Shown here in pieces: positions 53,056 to 64,000 of a stretch of 64,000 nucleotides of DNA. The DNA comes from Jeotgalibacillus campisalis. Lineage in GTDB: Bacteria > Bacillota > Bacilli > Bacillales > Jeotgalibacillaceae. Position numbers and translations under genes: made by a program. Under the pieces are notes generated by a model that was given only the letters and a program-made list of their open reading frames with translations, had not been told where the DNA came from and made no database searches. The stretch spans positions 1-64,000 of the forward strand of contig NZ_JXRR01000021.1 of assembly GCF_000829515.1 (NCBI RefSeq), read 5' to 3'. The stretch's first letter is position 1; each line of letters begins with the position of its first letter.

Positions 53056-54453
53056 TTAACCGATTGAACCTTCCATCTCGAACTTGATGAGACGGTTCAT
53101 TTCAACTGCATATTCCATTGGAAGCTCTTTTGTAAATGGCTCGATGAAGCCCATTACGATCATCTCTGTTGCTTCTTCTTCAGAAATTCCGCGGCTCATT
53201 AGATAGAACAGCTGCTCTTCAGATACTTTTGATACTTTTGCTTCATGCTCCAATGAAATATTATCGTTTAAGATTTCATTGTAAGGAATTGTATCGGAAG
53301 TGGACTGATTATCCATGATCAGTGTATCGCACTCGATATTTGAACGTGCTCCGTGAGCTTTTCGTCCAAAATGAACGATTCCGCGATACGTAACTTTACC
53401 GCCTTGCTTTGAAATGGATTTCGAAACAATCGTAGAAGAGGTATTAGGTGCCAGGTGATGCATTTTTGCTCCTGCATCCTGATGCTGTCCTTTACCCGCT
53501 AATGCGATTGACAAGGTCATACCGCGTGCGCCTTCACCGCGAAGGATAACCGCTGGGTATTTCATTGTCAGTTTGGATCCGATGTTGCCATCTACCCATT
53601 CCATCGTTGCGTTTGCATCACATACCGCACGTTTCGTTACCAGGTTGAATACATTGTTGGCCCAGTTTTGAATCGTTGTATATCGGCAATACGCATCTTT
53701 TTTAATAATGATTTCAACAACCGCACTATGAAGTGAGTTGGTTGTGTAAACAGGTGCTGTACACCCTTCCACATAGTGAACGCTTGAGCCTTCGTCCGCA
53801 ATGATAAGCGTTCGCTCAAACTGCCCCATGTTTTCAGAGTTAATTCGGAAATAAGCCTGAAGCGGAGTATCTACTTTTACGCCTTTTGGCACATAGATGA
53901 AAGATCCGCCTGACCATACTGCCGAGTTAAGAGCAGAAAACTTGTTGTCACGTGATGGGATAACAGTTCCAAAATGTTCTTTAAACAGCTCTTCGTCTTC
54001 ACGGAGAGCAGAATCAGTGTCTTTAAACACGATTCCCATATCTGTAAGTTCTTGCTTCATATTATGGTAAACAACTTCAGATTCATACTGGGCAGATACA
54101 CCTGCCAGATACTTTTGCTCCGCCTCAGGAATACCAAGTTTATCAAACGTATTTTTGATTTCTTCCGGTACCTCATCCCAGCTGCGTTCACTTCTTTCAG
54201 AAGGTTTAACATAGTAGGTGATTTCATCGAAATTCAACCCGCTCATGTCGCCTCCCCATTGTGGCATCGGCATGCTGTAGAACTGCTCAAGCGCTTTAAG
54301 ACGATAGTCAAGCATCCATTGCGGCTCACTCTTCATACGTGAAATTTCTACAACAATATCTTTTGTTAATCCACGCTTCGAGCGAAAAATGGAAACATCT
54401 TCGTCGTGGAAGCCATATTTATAATCGCCCACATCCGGCATTTTCTTCGCCAT
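53056..54453 (-). CDS. sufB: Fe-S scaffold protein SufB
   Basis: A 465-residue beta-helix protein, full length for SufB. It starts with [17 protein letters not shown] and has [19 protein letters not shown]-like helix turns, [38 protein letters not shown] and [23 protein letters not shown] (shared with SufD). Together with SufC and SufD it builds the cluster on the membrane-free scaffold. Last gene of sufCDSUB, 96 bp after sufU. AAGGAGG sets the ATG. Confidence 0.95.
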   Translation of the reverse strand: MAKKMPDVGDYKYGFHDEDVSIFRSKRGLTKDIVVEISRMKSEPQWMLDYRLKALEQFYSMPMPQWGGDMSGLNFDEITYYVKPSERSERSWDEVPEEIKNTFDKLGIPEAEQKYLAGVSAQYESEVVYHNMKQELTDMGIVFKDTDSALREDEELFKEHFGTVIPSRDNKFSALNSAVWSGGSFIYVPKGVKVDTPLQAYFRINSENMGQFERTLIIADEGSSVHYVEGCTAPVYTTNSLHSAVVEIIIKKDAYCRYTTIQNWANNVFNLVTKRAVCDANATMEWVDGNIGSKLTMKYPAVILRGEGARGMTLSIALAGKGQHQDAGAKMHHLAPNTSSTIVSKSISKQGGKVTYRGIVHFGRKAHGARSNIECDTLIMDNQSTSDTIPYNEILNDNISLEHEAKVSKVSEEQLFYLMSRGISEEEATEMIVMGFIEPFTKELPMEYAVEMNRLIKFEMEGSIG

Positions 54454-54549
54454 GGTGATTCCTCCTTTTTTACTTACCTGCTACGCTACGGATTCCCTTA
54501 GAACCCATTTTTAGCGAGCATAAACTGATTTAGTACGTAAAAACAGCTT

Positions 54550-57513
<2,964 letters not shown>

Positions 57514-57530
57514 TTTAATCCTCCTATCGG

Positions 57531-58313
57531 TTACGCTTCTTGACCTACAGTTTCGTCTTCAATTCCAAGTTCTTGTTTAATCCAGTCGTAGCCTTCTGCT
57601 TCCAGACGGTGTGCAAGTTCAGGACCGCCGGATTTTACAACGCGTCCCTGCATCATTACATGAACTGCGTCAGGTGTAATGTAGTTCAATAAACGCTGAT
57701 AATGTGTGATAATCAGGCAGCCAAAGTCTTCTCCGCGCATTTGATTGATCCCTTTTGAAACAACTTTAAGTGCATCGATATCAAGACCTGAATCAATTTC
57801 ATCAAGAATCCCGAAATCAGGTTTGATCATCATCAGCTGAAGGATTTCATTTCGTTTCTTTTCTCCGCCTGAAAATCCTTCGTTTAAATAACGCTGAGCC
57901 ATGTTTAAATCCATTTCTAGGAATTCCATGTTTTTATCAAGCTCTTTAATGAATTTCATAAGAGAAATTTCCTGTCCTTCTTCACGACGGGAATTGATTG
58001 CTGAACGAAGGAAGTCTGCGTTTGTAACACCTGTAATTTCGCTCGGGTACTGCATCGCCAGGAATAGTCCTGCTTGCGCACGCTCATCTACTTCCATTTC
58101 CAACACGTTTTCTCCATTTAAAAGGACTTCACCTTTAGTTATGTCAAATTTAGGGTGACCCATGATGGCAGATGCAAGAGTTGACTTACCCGTACCATTT
58201 GGCCCCATAATAACATGTATTTTACCGCTATCAAGTTCAAGGTTTACACCTTTTAATATCTCCTTGCCTTCAATTTCAACATGAAGATCTTTAATAATTA
58301 ATGTTGAAGCCAT
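57531..58313 (-). CDS. sufC: Fe-S assembly ATPase SufC
   Basis: A 260-residue ABC-type ATPase. Walker A is GPNGTGKSTL (about 37-46), the signature is GFSGGEKKRNE, Walker B is FGILDEIDSGLD, followed by the switch histidine in LIITHYQRLL. It powers the SufBCD scaffold. First gene of the operon, with GGAGGTAA ahead of the ATG and a promoter about 60 bp upstream. Confidence 0.95.
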   Translation of the reverse strand: MASTLIIKDLHVEIEGKEILKGVNLELDSGKIHVIMGPNGTGKSTLASAIMGHPKFDITKGEVLLNGENVLEMEVDERAQAGLFLAMQYPSEITGVTNADFLRSAINSRREEGQEISLMKFIKELDKNMEFLEMDLNMAQRYLNEGFSGGEKKRNEILQLMMIKPDFGILDEIDSGLDIDALKVVSKGINQMRGEDFGCLIITHYQRLLNYITPDAVHVMMQGRVVKSGGPELAHRLEAEGYDWIKQELGIEDETVGQEA

Positions 58314-58376
58314 AGCTTTATTACCTCCGTTTGAGCAATTTTATGGAATATCCATTCTCACTTTATTCTCATTCTA

Positions 58377-58405
58377 ATCTTATAACAAATTAAAATAAGA
58401 ATCAA
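58377..58405 (-). promoter_or_regulatory. Sigma-A promoter of sufCDSUB
   Basis: Minus strand TTGATT, 17 bp, TAAGAT, about 55 bp before sufC. No Fur box or other operator stands out. Confidence 0.62.
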
Positions 58406-58452
58406 ATCCTATCGACTGTCCGACAGATTGTGATATGGATTATCTTTAAGCA

Positions 58453-58489
58453 GAAAAAAGCCAGTGTAATGAACACTGACTCTTTCTAC
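58453..58489 (-). terminator. Weak terminator after the 58-residue frame
   Basis: CAGTG-taatgaa-CACTG with an A6 run, which is T6 on the minus strand. Confidence 0.55.
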
Positions 58490-58495
58490 TACCTA

Positions 58496-58672
58496 TTATA
58501 GATGATTGTGAAGTTTACTATCAAGTTCTGCAATCAATTCTTGACTCTTTTTGTAGTCTTCTTCTCTTTTCATTTCAACTTCCATGCGAACCTCATGTTG
58601 TGTCATGTAGGTTTCGTAACCTACTCCATGAGAGCTTTGCATTGCTTTTTCCATTTCGCCTGTGTACTCCAT
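58496..58672 (-). CDS. Small coiled-coil-like protein (58 aa)
   Basis: A 58-residue hydrophilic product: MEYTGEMEKAMQSSHG, TYMTQHEVRMEVEMKREED and a helical tail LIAELDSKLHNHL. The heptad-like charge pattern suggests a coiled coil. No clear ribosome site precedes the ATG, but a stem-loop follows the stop and the codon choice looks natural. Possibly real; may be sporulation-related, without evidence. Confidence 0.45.
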   Translation of the reverse strand: MEYTGEMEKAMQSSHGVGYETYMTQHEVRMEVEMKREEDYKKSQELIAELDSKLHNHL

Positions 58673-58784
58673 ATTAATCTTATGGATAATGAATCATTCC
58701 TTTTCGGTTTTTTCCGTGGCTTATGTTCATGTACACAGCATATTTACCCGGCTTCAATATAAATAAACCAATTATTTGTATTTT

Positions 58785-59147
58785 TTATTGCTGCATTTGT
58801 CCTTCTTCAAATAAATTTAATGTCCACTCCACTTCAGTAGCTCCTTGTGACATGACAGCGCCTGCCTGAACCGCTGCACTTACTGCTGTAACTTCACGGA
58901 TCTGAGAAGGCGTAAGTCCGTGGTCAATGCAGCCGGTGACATGATAATGAACACAATATTCATCCTGAGTTGCCAGGCTTACGCCTAATGCTATAAGTTG
59001 CTTCTCCTTTTGAGTAAGTTCGCCTTCTTTAAAACATTCTTCGGTGAAGGAGTGATATGTTTTCATAATCGCAGGCATTTTATTGCTTAATTCTCCAATT
59101 GCTTCTTTTAATGTAAATACATCTTCATCCTGAATATGTTGATCCAT
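58785..59147 (-). CDS. yurZ: YurZ-like carboxymuconolactone decarboxylase-family protein
   Basis: A 120-residue helical CMD-family protein: FKEGELTQKEKQLIALGVSL, EYCVHYHVTGCIDHGLT and EVTAVSAAVQAGAVM. The AhpD-type CxxC redox pair is not formed (the two cysteines are seven residues apart), so peroxidase-partner activity is unlikely. Function unknown. The gene follows the suf operon as in B. subtilis; an array of palindromic repeats lies upstream of its start. Confidence 0.83.
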   Translation of the reverse strand: MDQHIQDEDVFTLKEAIGELSNKMPAIMKTYHSFTEECFKEGELTQKEKQLIALGVSLATQDEYCVHYHVTGCIDHGLTPSQIREVTAVSAAVQAGAVMSQGATEVEWTLNLFEEGQMQQ

Positions 59148-59231
59148 ATTGCCACCTCTTTTAATTAGAATAAACTTAATATGTGCAGGATTGGATTGAT
59201 CATTCGTTATTTTAATAAGATCGGCAAAAGA

Positions 59232-59370
59232 GACCGGGGCATTTCCGTTTCAGGCGTACGCTTTCCGCGGGGCGGGAGGTGAGCCCCTTCAATGCTGCCG
59301 CATTTTCATGGTCTCACCCTTCCCGCTTTATCCCGCAGGAGTCGACGCCTTCCACTGCAATGCCCCTATT
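59232..59370 (-). repeat. Family A element, copy A3
   Basis: Full-length copy, opposite in orientation to A1/A2. Outer arms GGGGCATT/AATGCCCC, next AGGCGT/ACGCCT, apical AATGC-tgcc-GCATT. Compared with A1, each stem changes on both sides. Confidence 0.85.
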
Positions 59371-59490
59371 CTTTTTAACTTTTTGCTTAAAAATAGGGGA
59401 CTGAGATGGCTCAAAGATAAAGTATTGAGACCTTTCACGTCTGCGATATGGAGTGAATTGAAAAGCAACTGGAATCTACTTTAAAGGAGA

Positions 59491-59565
59491 CCGGGGCATT
59501 TCCGTTTCAGGCGTACGCTTTTTAGCGGGGCGGGAGGTGACGCCTTCCACTGCAATGCCCCTATT
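59491..59565 (-). repeat. Family A element, copy A4 (internally deleted)
   Basis: Only 75 bp: the outer arms GGGGCATT/AATGCCCC and AGGCGT are kept, but the central stem and apical hairpin are lost between GGGAGGTGA and CGCCTTCCACTGC. The internal stem is therefore dispensable for the copy to persist. Confidence 0.85.
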
Positions 59566-59721
59566 CTTTTTAACTTTTGCTTAAAAATAGGGGACTGAGA
59601 TAGCTCAAAGATAAAGTATTGAGACCTTTCACGTCTGGGATATGGAGTGAATTGAAAAGCAACTGCAATTAACTTCTTAAGAGTATGAGGGTTTTAAATC
59701 TGGAATCTACTTTAAAGGAGA

Positions 59722-59859
59722 CCGGGGTATTTCCGTTTCAGGCGTGCGCTTTTTAGCGGGGCGGGAGGTGAGCCCCTTCAATGCTGTCGCATTTTCATGG
59801 TCTCACCCTTCCCGCTTCATCCCGCAGGAGTCGACGCCTTCCACTGCAATGCCCCTATT
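59722..59859 (-). repeat. Family A element, copy A5
   Basis: Full-length copy. The left arm has GGGGTATT where the right arm keeps AATGCCCC, giving a G-T wobble-type pair; apical AATGC-tgtc-GCATT. Spacing and arms otherwise as in A3. Confidence 0.85.
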
Positions 59860-59979
59860 CTTTTTAACTTTTTGCTTAAAAATAGGGGACTGAGATAGCT
59901 CAAAGATAAAGTATTGAGACCTTTCACGTCTGCGATATGGAGTGAATTGAAAAGCAACTGGAATCTACTTTAAAGGAGA

Positions 59980-60115
59980 CCGGGGCATTTCCGTTTCAGG
60001 CGTACGCTTTCCGCGGGGCGGGAGGTGAGCCGGTTCGATGCTTTGCATCTTCACAGTCTCACCCTTCCCGCTTCGTCCCGCTGGAGTCGACGCCTTCCAC
60101 TGCAATGACCCTATT
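59980..60115 (-). repeat. Family A element, copy A6
   Basis: Full-length copy with a diverged centre: GTGAGCCGGTTC and apical GATGC-ttt-GCATC, which restores the G-C pair of A1/A2. The right arm reads AATGACCC, breaking one outer pair. The sequence after it resembles the array spacer but has diverged. Confidence 0.83.
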
Positions 60116-60438
60116 CTTTATAACTTTGTGTTTTAAAAGGGGAACTGACTTACCGCAACTGTAAAGTATTTATTTCCTTTTACGCCTGTGATATAGAGTC
60201 GCTTGAAAAGCAGGTGAAATCCTATTTTTACAGATACTTTTCATAACAACTAATCACTAAATTATGACTGTCTGGGTTTCTTAATTGAGATACAATAGCT
60301 ATAGTGTGAAAATGTCTGAAGAATCTTCAGTGGGGCTGAAACCTGAGCATATGAATTTTTACATATAAAATTTGAATAGCTATTGATGAAGAATAAATGA
60401 AGAGATATTGTTTTAAATTTGAAAACAGGGGTGATTAT

Positions 60439-60582
60439 GTGGGAACTTTCGAAATTTTGGGTTTTGTTTTTGGAATGACGGGATTCACATTCGGTATTGT
60501 TGCTTTTACAACTAGTACGATTACTAGTAACAGTGTAAAAGAACTTGAAAAAAGAATTAATGATCTAGAGAATAAATTATAA
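60439..60582 (+). CDS. Small membrane protein with coiled-coil tail (47 aa)
   Basis: Starting at GTG behind AGGGGTGAT, a 47-residue product has one hydrophobic segment (ILGFVFGMTGFTFGIVAFTT) and a charged coiled-coil end VKELEKRINDLENKL. A longer frame begins with ATG at 60397 but has no site. It lies between two repeat families in an accessory zone; function unknown. Confidence 0.58.
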   Translation: MGTFEILGFVFGMTGFTFGIVAFTTSTITSNSVKELEKRINDLENKL

Positions 60583-60661
60583 ACAATGTCTCAAGATGAG
60601 TGCAAAATCTCATTCTAAGTGACGTGCTGGAAGCTGTCTTAATCTTACCAACTATCTACAT

Positions 60662-60894
60662 ATAAAAAGAGGCTGGGACAATTCTGAAAAAAGTTTAACG
60701 AATGAGGTAATATTTTTTAATAGTATGAGGAGAGCGGAGCGGAAGGTGGCGACTCCAGCAGGATATGACGGCAAGCTGAGACTTTACAGGGCATCGCCCT
60801 GGAAGGCTCAGCGCCGTCCCTGCGGAAAGCGTCCGCCTGAAGCGCAGCGAACCGTTCAAAAAGGCTGAGACATTTTTTGTCCCAGCCTTTTTAT
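60662..60894 (-). repeat. Palindromic element family B, copy B3 (intact ends)
   Basis: A 233-bp element inverted relative to B1 and B2. Its ends are near-perfect inverted repeats (ATAAAAAGaGGCTGGGACA against TGTCCCAGCCTTTTTAT). The right end is itself a terminator hairpin (60858-60893, AAAAAGGCTG...CAGCCTTTTT) that can end metQ transcription on the minus strand. Core stems GACGGC/GCCGTC-type, GCTGAG/CTCAGC and apical AGGGC-atc-GCCCT are conserved. Confidence 0.83.
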
Positions 60895-60976
60895 GTTTGA
60901 TATGAGTTCTTATGATCAAGCCTATTTAGCACCTCTACAATTCCACGTTAGGCAAGACTGACCACACATTCTATTG

Positions 60977-61828
60977 TTATTCTCCACTTACAGGAACAAC
61001 AGAACCTTCCCATTCTTCAAGAATAAAGTCCTGGATTTCTTCTGAAGTTAGAACTTCTACAAGTTTTTGAATGGCTTCATTTTCTTCGTCTCCGCTGTTA
61101 ACAGCTATTACGTTTACGTAAGGAGAATCTTCATCTTCACGTGCAATTGAATCTTCAATAGGATTTAGTCCGGCATCAATTGCATAATTTGAGTTGATTA
61201 GAACAGCGTCGCCTTCGTCGTTTTCATATAGCTGAACTAGAAGGGATGCTTCTACATCTGCTACAAATTCAAGATTTTTCGGGTTATCCTGAACATCTGA
61301 GATTTCAGCGACTGTTTTATCTACTTCAGGGTCAAGCTTAATCAGGCCTTCTGCTTCAAGCATCGTTAAAATCCGTCCATGGTCCGCAACAGAGTTACTC
61401 ATAATAATTTCAGCGCCATCTGGCAATTCGTCTAGCGAGTCATATTTTTGAGAATAAACACCGATTGGTTCGATGTGAACTCCGCCTGCGTTCGCTAAAT
61501 CATACCCAAGCTCCTCATCTGCATTCTGCGACTCAAGATAAGGTACATGCTGGAAATAGTTCGCATGAATTTCACCTGCATCTAAATCTTGATTCGGTAG
61601 AACATAGTCCTGGTAAGTTTCAATGACAAGATCTACCCCTTCTTCTTCAAGAATCGGCTTTGCCTGTTCTAAAATTTCCGCGTGTGGAATATTTGAAGCT
61701 CCAACGATCAGTTCAACTGGTTCGCCGTCTTCACTTTCTTCAATTTCACCTGCTGAATTATCTGACCCGCATGCTGTTAAAGCAAAAATACTAGTTGCTG
61801 CAAATGTTCCTGTTAGCCACTTTTTCAT
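60977..61828 (-). CDS. metQ: Methionine ABC transporter substrate-binding lipoprotein MetQ
   Basis: A 283-residue NlpA-family lipoprotein. The signal peptide ends in FALTAC with the lipidated Cys at about 20. The binding domain has ELIVGASNIPHAEILEQAKP, DLDAGEIHANYFQHVPYL and GVHIEPIGVYSQKYDSL, typical of MetQ. It captures L-methionine at the membrane surface for MetNI. Last gene of metNIQ, 25 bp after metI. In B. subtilis this is yusA. Confidence 0.94.
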   Translation of the reverse strand: MKKWLTGTFAATSIFALTACGSDNSAGEIEESEDGEPVELIVGASNIPHAEILEQAKPILEEEGVDLVIETYQDYVLPNQDLDAGEIHANYFQHVPYLESQNADEELGYDLANAGGVHIEPIGVYSQKYDSLDELPDGAEIIMSNSVADHGRILTMLEAEGLIKLDPEVDKTVAEISDVQDNPKNLEFVADVEASLLVQLYENDEGDAVLINSNYAIDAGLNPIEDSIAREDEDSPYVNVIAVNSGDEENEAIQKLVEVLTSEEIQDFILEEWEGSVVPVSGE

Positions 61829-61853
61829 CTACATTCTCTCCCTTTTTTATCAT

Positions 61854-62522
61854 TTATCTTTTATCCAATTTCCGTGTGAAGAAATCACCTAGAAATTGAA
61901 TGACAAATACGATAACTAAAATAATTATGGTTGCTGCTAGTGTTACATCATCACGGCTGCGCTGAAATCCTTCAAGGAAAGCCAGGTTTCCTAGTCCGCC
62001 TGCTCCAATTACACCAGCCATGGCTGTATACCCAACAAGTGCAATGGCGGTTACTGTAATACCTGAGACAAGTGCAGGCAGCGATTCTCTAATCAGTACT
62101 TTGCTTATAATTGTTGAAACCCTTGCTCCCATTGACCGCGCAGCTTCAATGACTCCTTTATCGATTTCACGGAGTGCGATTTCAACCATTCTGGCATAAA
62201 ATGGAGCTGCCCCGATAATTAAGGCGGGCAATGCCGCATCTGCTCCCCTGATCGTGCCAAGCATAGCCCGGGTAAACGGGATGAGGAGAACAATTAAAAT
62301 AATAAACGGGATGGACCTGAATACATTTACGATGATGCTTGTGATCAGGTAAACAGCCCGATTTTCCCAAATATTATTTTTAGAAGTCAGAAAAAGCAGT
62401 AAACCGAGTAAAAGACCGATGATAAACGTAAAGATAACTGAGATCACAGTCATATAAATGGTTTCGTAGGTAGCCTCCCACATATTAGGCCATTCTACAT
62501 TTGGAAATATTTGTTCAATCAT
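61854..62522 (-). CDS. metI: Methionine ABC transporter permease MetI
   Basis: A 222-residue permease with five membrane segments. FRSIPFIILIVLLIPF near the middle and the EAA loop (EIALREIDKGVIEAARSMGA followed by IISKVLI) are characteristic. It overlaps metN by eight bases and so is translationally coupled. Confidence 0.94.
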   Translation of the reverse strand: MIEQIFPNVEWPNMWEATYETIYMTVISVIFTFIIGLLLGLLLFLTSKNNIWENRAVYLITSIIVNVFRSIPFIILIVLLIPFTRAMLGTIRGADAALPALIIGAAPFYARMVEIALREIDKGVIEAARSMGARVSTIISKVLIRESLPALVSGITVTAIALVGYTAMAGVIGAGGLGNLAFLEGFQRSRDDVTLAATIIILVIVFVIQFLGDFFTRKLDKR

Positions 62523-63540
62523 ATGTGATCACCTCCACTCCAACTTTTGCGGAATGAAGAAAATCTACTGCTTTGTTTACTTCAGAAGCCGAGCCATTGA
62601 CATGAATAAACAATGAACCGTAAGCCCCGTTTCGTGTCTGTGAGATTTTCCCCTGCAAAATATTGACTTGCAGGTCAAACGAACGAATAAGACTGGTGAT
62701 GACTGGCTGCTCAGCAGATTCTCCGACAAATGTCAGCTTGATTACTTTGCCGGCCTTAAATTCTCTTACAAGCTGCTCAATTGTTTCTTTTGTTTCTTCA
62801 GGCTCTGTCACCTGCTGTACAAAGCGCTTTGTGATTGATTCTTTCGGCTGCTTGAAAACGTCAAGTACATCTCCGAGTTCAACTACACGGCCTTCTTCCA
62901 TCACAGCAACCCGGTGACAAATTTTCCGAATGACATGCATTTCATGTGTAATCAAGACGATGGTTAGCCCCATTCGCTTGTTGATATCCACCAGTAATTC
63001 CAAAATGGCATCGGTCGTCTGGGGATCGAGTGCGGAGGTTGCCTCATCACATAAAAGCACTTCCGGCTCATTTGCGAGTGCGCGGGCAATTCCTACTCTC
63101 TGCTTTTGCCCGCCGCTCAGTTGAGACGGGTACGCATCCCCGCGGCCATCCAGGCCGACCAGCTCGATTAATTCATCGACGCGTTTATCACGTTCTCTCT
63201 TTCCTACTCCGGCTATTTCAAGTGGAAACGAAATATTCTCCCGGACCGTTCTCGACCATAATAAATTAAAATGTTGAAAGATCATGCTGATTTTTTGGCG
63301 TGCTCTTCGCAGGTCGCTGCCCTTACTATTCGAGATGACCTTGCCGTTAACATCGACCATTCCTGATGTTGGCGACTCGAGTCCGTTCAGCATGCGGATT
63401 AAAGTGCTTTTTCCTGCTCCGCTGTACCCGATAACGCCGAAAATCTCTCCTTCATTTATTTGAAGGTTTACGTCATCTACAGCTGTTAACGTCCCGCTTT
63501 TTGTATTAAATAACTTTTTAACATTTGAGATGGTAATCAC
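62515..63540 (-). CDS. metN: Methionine ABC transporter ATPase MetN
   Basis: A 341-residue ATPase. Walker A GYSGAGKSTLIRML (about 37-50), signature LSGGQKQRVGIARAL, Walker B VLLCDEATSALD and switch His in LITHEMHV. The C-terminal NIL domain (about 260-341) is the methionine-sensing regulatory domain. The GTG at 63540 with AGAGGGTGATG upstream gives the normal family length. Preceded by a SAM riboswitch. Confidence 0.94.
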   Translation of the reverse strand: MITISNVKKLFNTKSGTLTAVDDVNLQINEGEIFGVIGYSGAGKSTLIRMLNGLESPTSGMVDVNGKVISNSKGSDLRRARQKISMIFQHFNLLWSRTVRENISFPLEIAGVGKRERDKRVDELIELVGLDGRGDAYPSQLSGGQKQRVGIARALANEPEVLLCDEATSALDPQTTDAILELLVDINKRMGLTIVLITHEMHVIRKICHRVAVMEEGRVVELGDVLDVFKQPKESITKRFVQQVTEPEETKETIEQLVREFKAGKVIKLTFVGESAEQPVITSLIRSFDLQVNILQGKISQTRNGAYGSLFIHVNGSASEVNKAVDFLHSAKVGVEVITYD

Positions 63541-63612
63541 GCCATCACCCTCTTTCTTTTTTAGCATCCTGATGCACTAACTAAGCTTTGACTGATTATG
63601 TCATCAGGTAAA

Positions 63613-63652
63613 ACAAAAACGCCCTTCTGCAATAAGAGCAGAAAGGCGCAAA
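63613..63652 (-). terminator. SAM riboswitch terminator
   Basis: Minus strand GCGCCTTTCTGC...GCAGAAGGGCGT followed by TTTTTG; the expression platform of the S-box. Forms when SAM is bound. Confidence 0.92.
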
Positions 63653-63667
63653 AAATTAATGTCCCTT

Positions 63668-63777
63668 CTCTCATATCCCAGGTTTAACCTGTGTGAATTG
63701 GCACCTTTCCAGTCACGTTTGACTGCTGGTTGCCGGGTTTCATCGGGCACATCCCTCCACCGCTCTATATAAGAGTG
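63668..63777 (-). ncRNA. SAM-I riboswitch (S-box)
   Basis: Minus strand: CTCTTATATAGAG, GGTGGAGGGA, GCCCGATGAAACCCGGCAAC, then GAAAGGTGCCAATTC and the closing ATATGAGAG that pairs with CTCTTATAT as P1. All S-box hallmarks are present. High SAM should favour the terminator and shut off metNIQ. Confidence 0.97.
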
Positions 63778-63837
63778 TTCGTCATATTCAATTCATAACA
63801 CCTGATGTCGAATCATGGCGTTTTCAGTACGAGAATC

Positions 63838-63867
63838 ATATTATCACGAATTCGAAATAAGTGTCAA
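63838..63867 (-). promoter_or_regulatory. Sigma-A promoter of the metNIQ leader
   Basis: Minus strand TTGACA, 18 bp, TAATAT, about 60 bp before the aptamer. Confidence 0.75.
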
Positions 63868-63959
63868 CAAAAAGTATTCGCCTAAAATTCAGTATTTTCA
63901 CTTATACGTCAAAAGCGGAGTAATGCAAGGGGAAGAAGGGAAACGAATTTTTCCATAAG

Positions 63960-63990
63960 AAAAAGTCATCCCTCTTTCAGATGACTTTGC
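63960..63990. terminator. Terminator-like hairpin at the window edge
   Basis: AAAGTCATC-cctctttca-GATGACTTT with an A-rich left flank; probably ends a minus-strand gene that lies outside the window. Confidence 0.6.
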
Positions 63991-64000
63991 ATGATTTCAA

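Larger units (their letters stand above)
59232..60115 (-). repeat. Tandem array of four family A elements with repeated spacers
   Basis: Four element copies (A3-A6) at intervals of 259, 231 and 258 bp. The spacers are themselves repeated: the 120-bp spacers after A3 and A5 are nearly identical and contain gagtgaattgaaaagcaact, and the spacer after A4 is a 156-bp version. The unit of duplication is therefore element plus spacer, about 250 bp. No open frame spans it. Confidence 0.88.

Noticed and set aside
59232-60115. Regularly spaced repeats as a CRISPR array
   Set aside because: The repeat units are about 75-140 bp palindromes and the spacers are themselves repeated; there are no cas genes. 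It is a tandem duplication, not CRISPR.

Overview
The window is a stretch of chromosome from a low-to-moderate G+C, spore-forming member of the Bacillales. Gene order follows the Bacillus subtilis yug-kap-mrp-yui-yum-yut-yun-yur-yus backbone almost gene for gene (as I remember it), with strong AGGAGG-type ribosome sites, frequent GTG/TTG starts and Bacillus-style regulators (S-box, L-box, Zur box, cre). Several Na+-coupled systems (seven-gene Mrp antiporter, YuiF, an NhaC-type carrier, a MetPS-type symporter) and an acidic extracytoplasmic protein suggest a salt- or alkali-tolerant species. I infer the Bacillaceae/Planococcaceae/Jeotgalibacillus neighbourhood but cannot fix the genus.

Layout. 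0-10 kb: two palindromic repeats, yugE and patB, then a gluconate cluster (gntZ-gntP-gntK, divergent from an RpiR-type regulator, with a cre site between the promoters), a small membrane protein, an M29 aminopeptidase and a cyclophilin lipoprotein. 9.7-14.3 kb: kapB, kapD, yuxJ, pbpD; kinB, which neighbours kapB in B. subtilis, is absent. 14.3-17 kb: two copies of a second palindromic element flanking yufK, then a C1q/TNF-like protein. 17-22.8 kb: mrpABCDEFG. 22.8-36 kb: yuxO, yuiF, pepA, yuiD, yuiC, yuiB, yuiA, two NDH-2-type flavoproteins (YumB, YutJ) and ferredoxin-NADP reductase YumC, a zinc-free L31 gene under a perfect Zur box, and Fe-S protein YutM. 36-44.5 kb: CotX-like coat protein, NifU-like YutI, YutF/YutE/YutD, YhcN-type lipoprotein and lipA. 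44.8-48.8 kb: metS-metP, and an NhaC-family carrier behind a lysine riboswitch. 48.8-58.4 kb: yunB/D/E/F and sufCDSUB. 58.4-61 kb: yurZ and an accessory zone with a tandem array of palindromic repeats. 61-64 kb: metNIQ behind a SAM-I riboswitch.

Functional themes are Fe-S and lipoate metabolism (sufCDSUB, yutM, yutI, lipA), NADH/NADPH flavoenzymes, sodium-coupled transport, and amino-acid uptake (methionine by metNIQ, probable methionine/alanine by metPS, probable lysine by the L-box NhaC carrier). Sporulation genes (yunB, cotX-like, YhcN-type, kapB/kapD) mark a spore former.

The most unusual content is non-coding. One palindromic element family (A, six copies, one internally deleted, four in a tandem array at 59.2-60.1 kb) shows paired base changes in three stems. 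A related family (B, three copies) carries an end hairpin that looks like an intrinsic terminator. I found no tRNA, rRNA, CRISPR, transposase or prophage.
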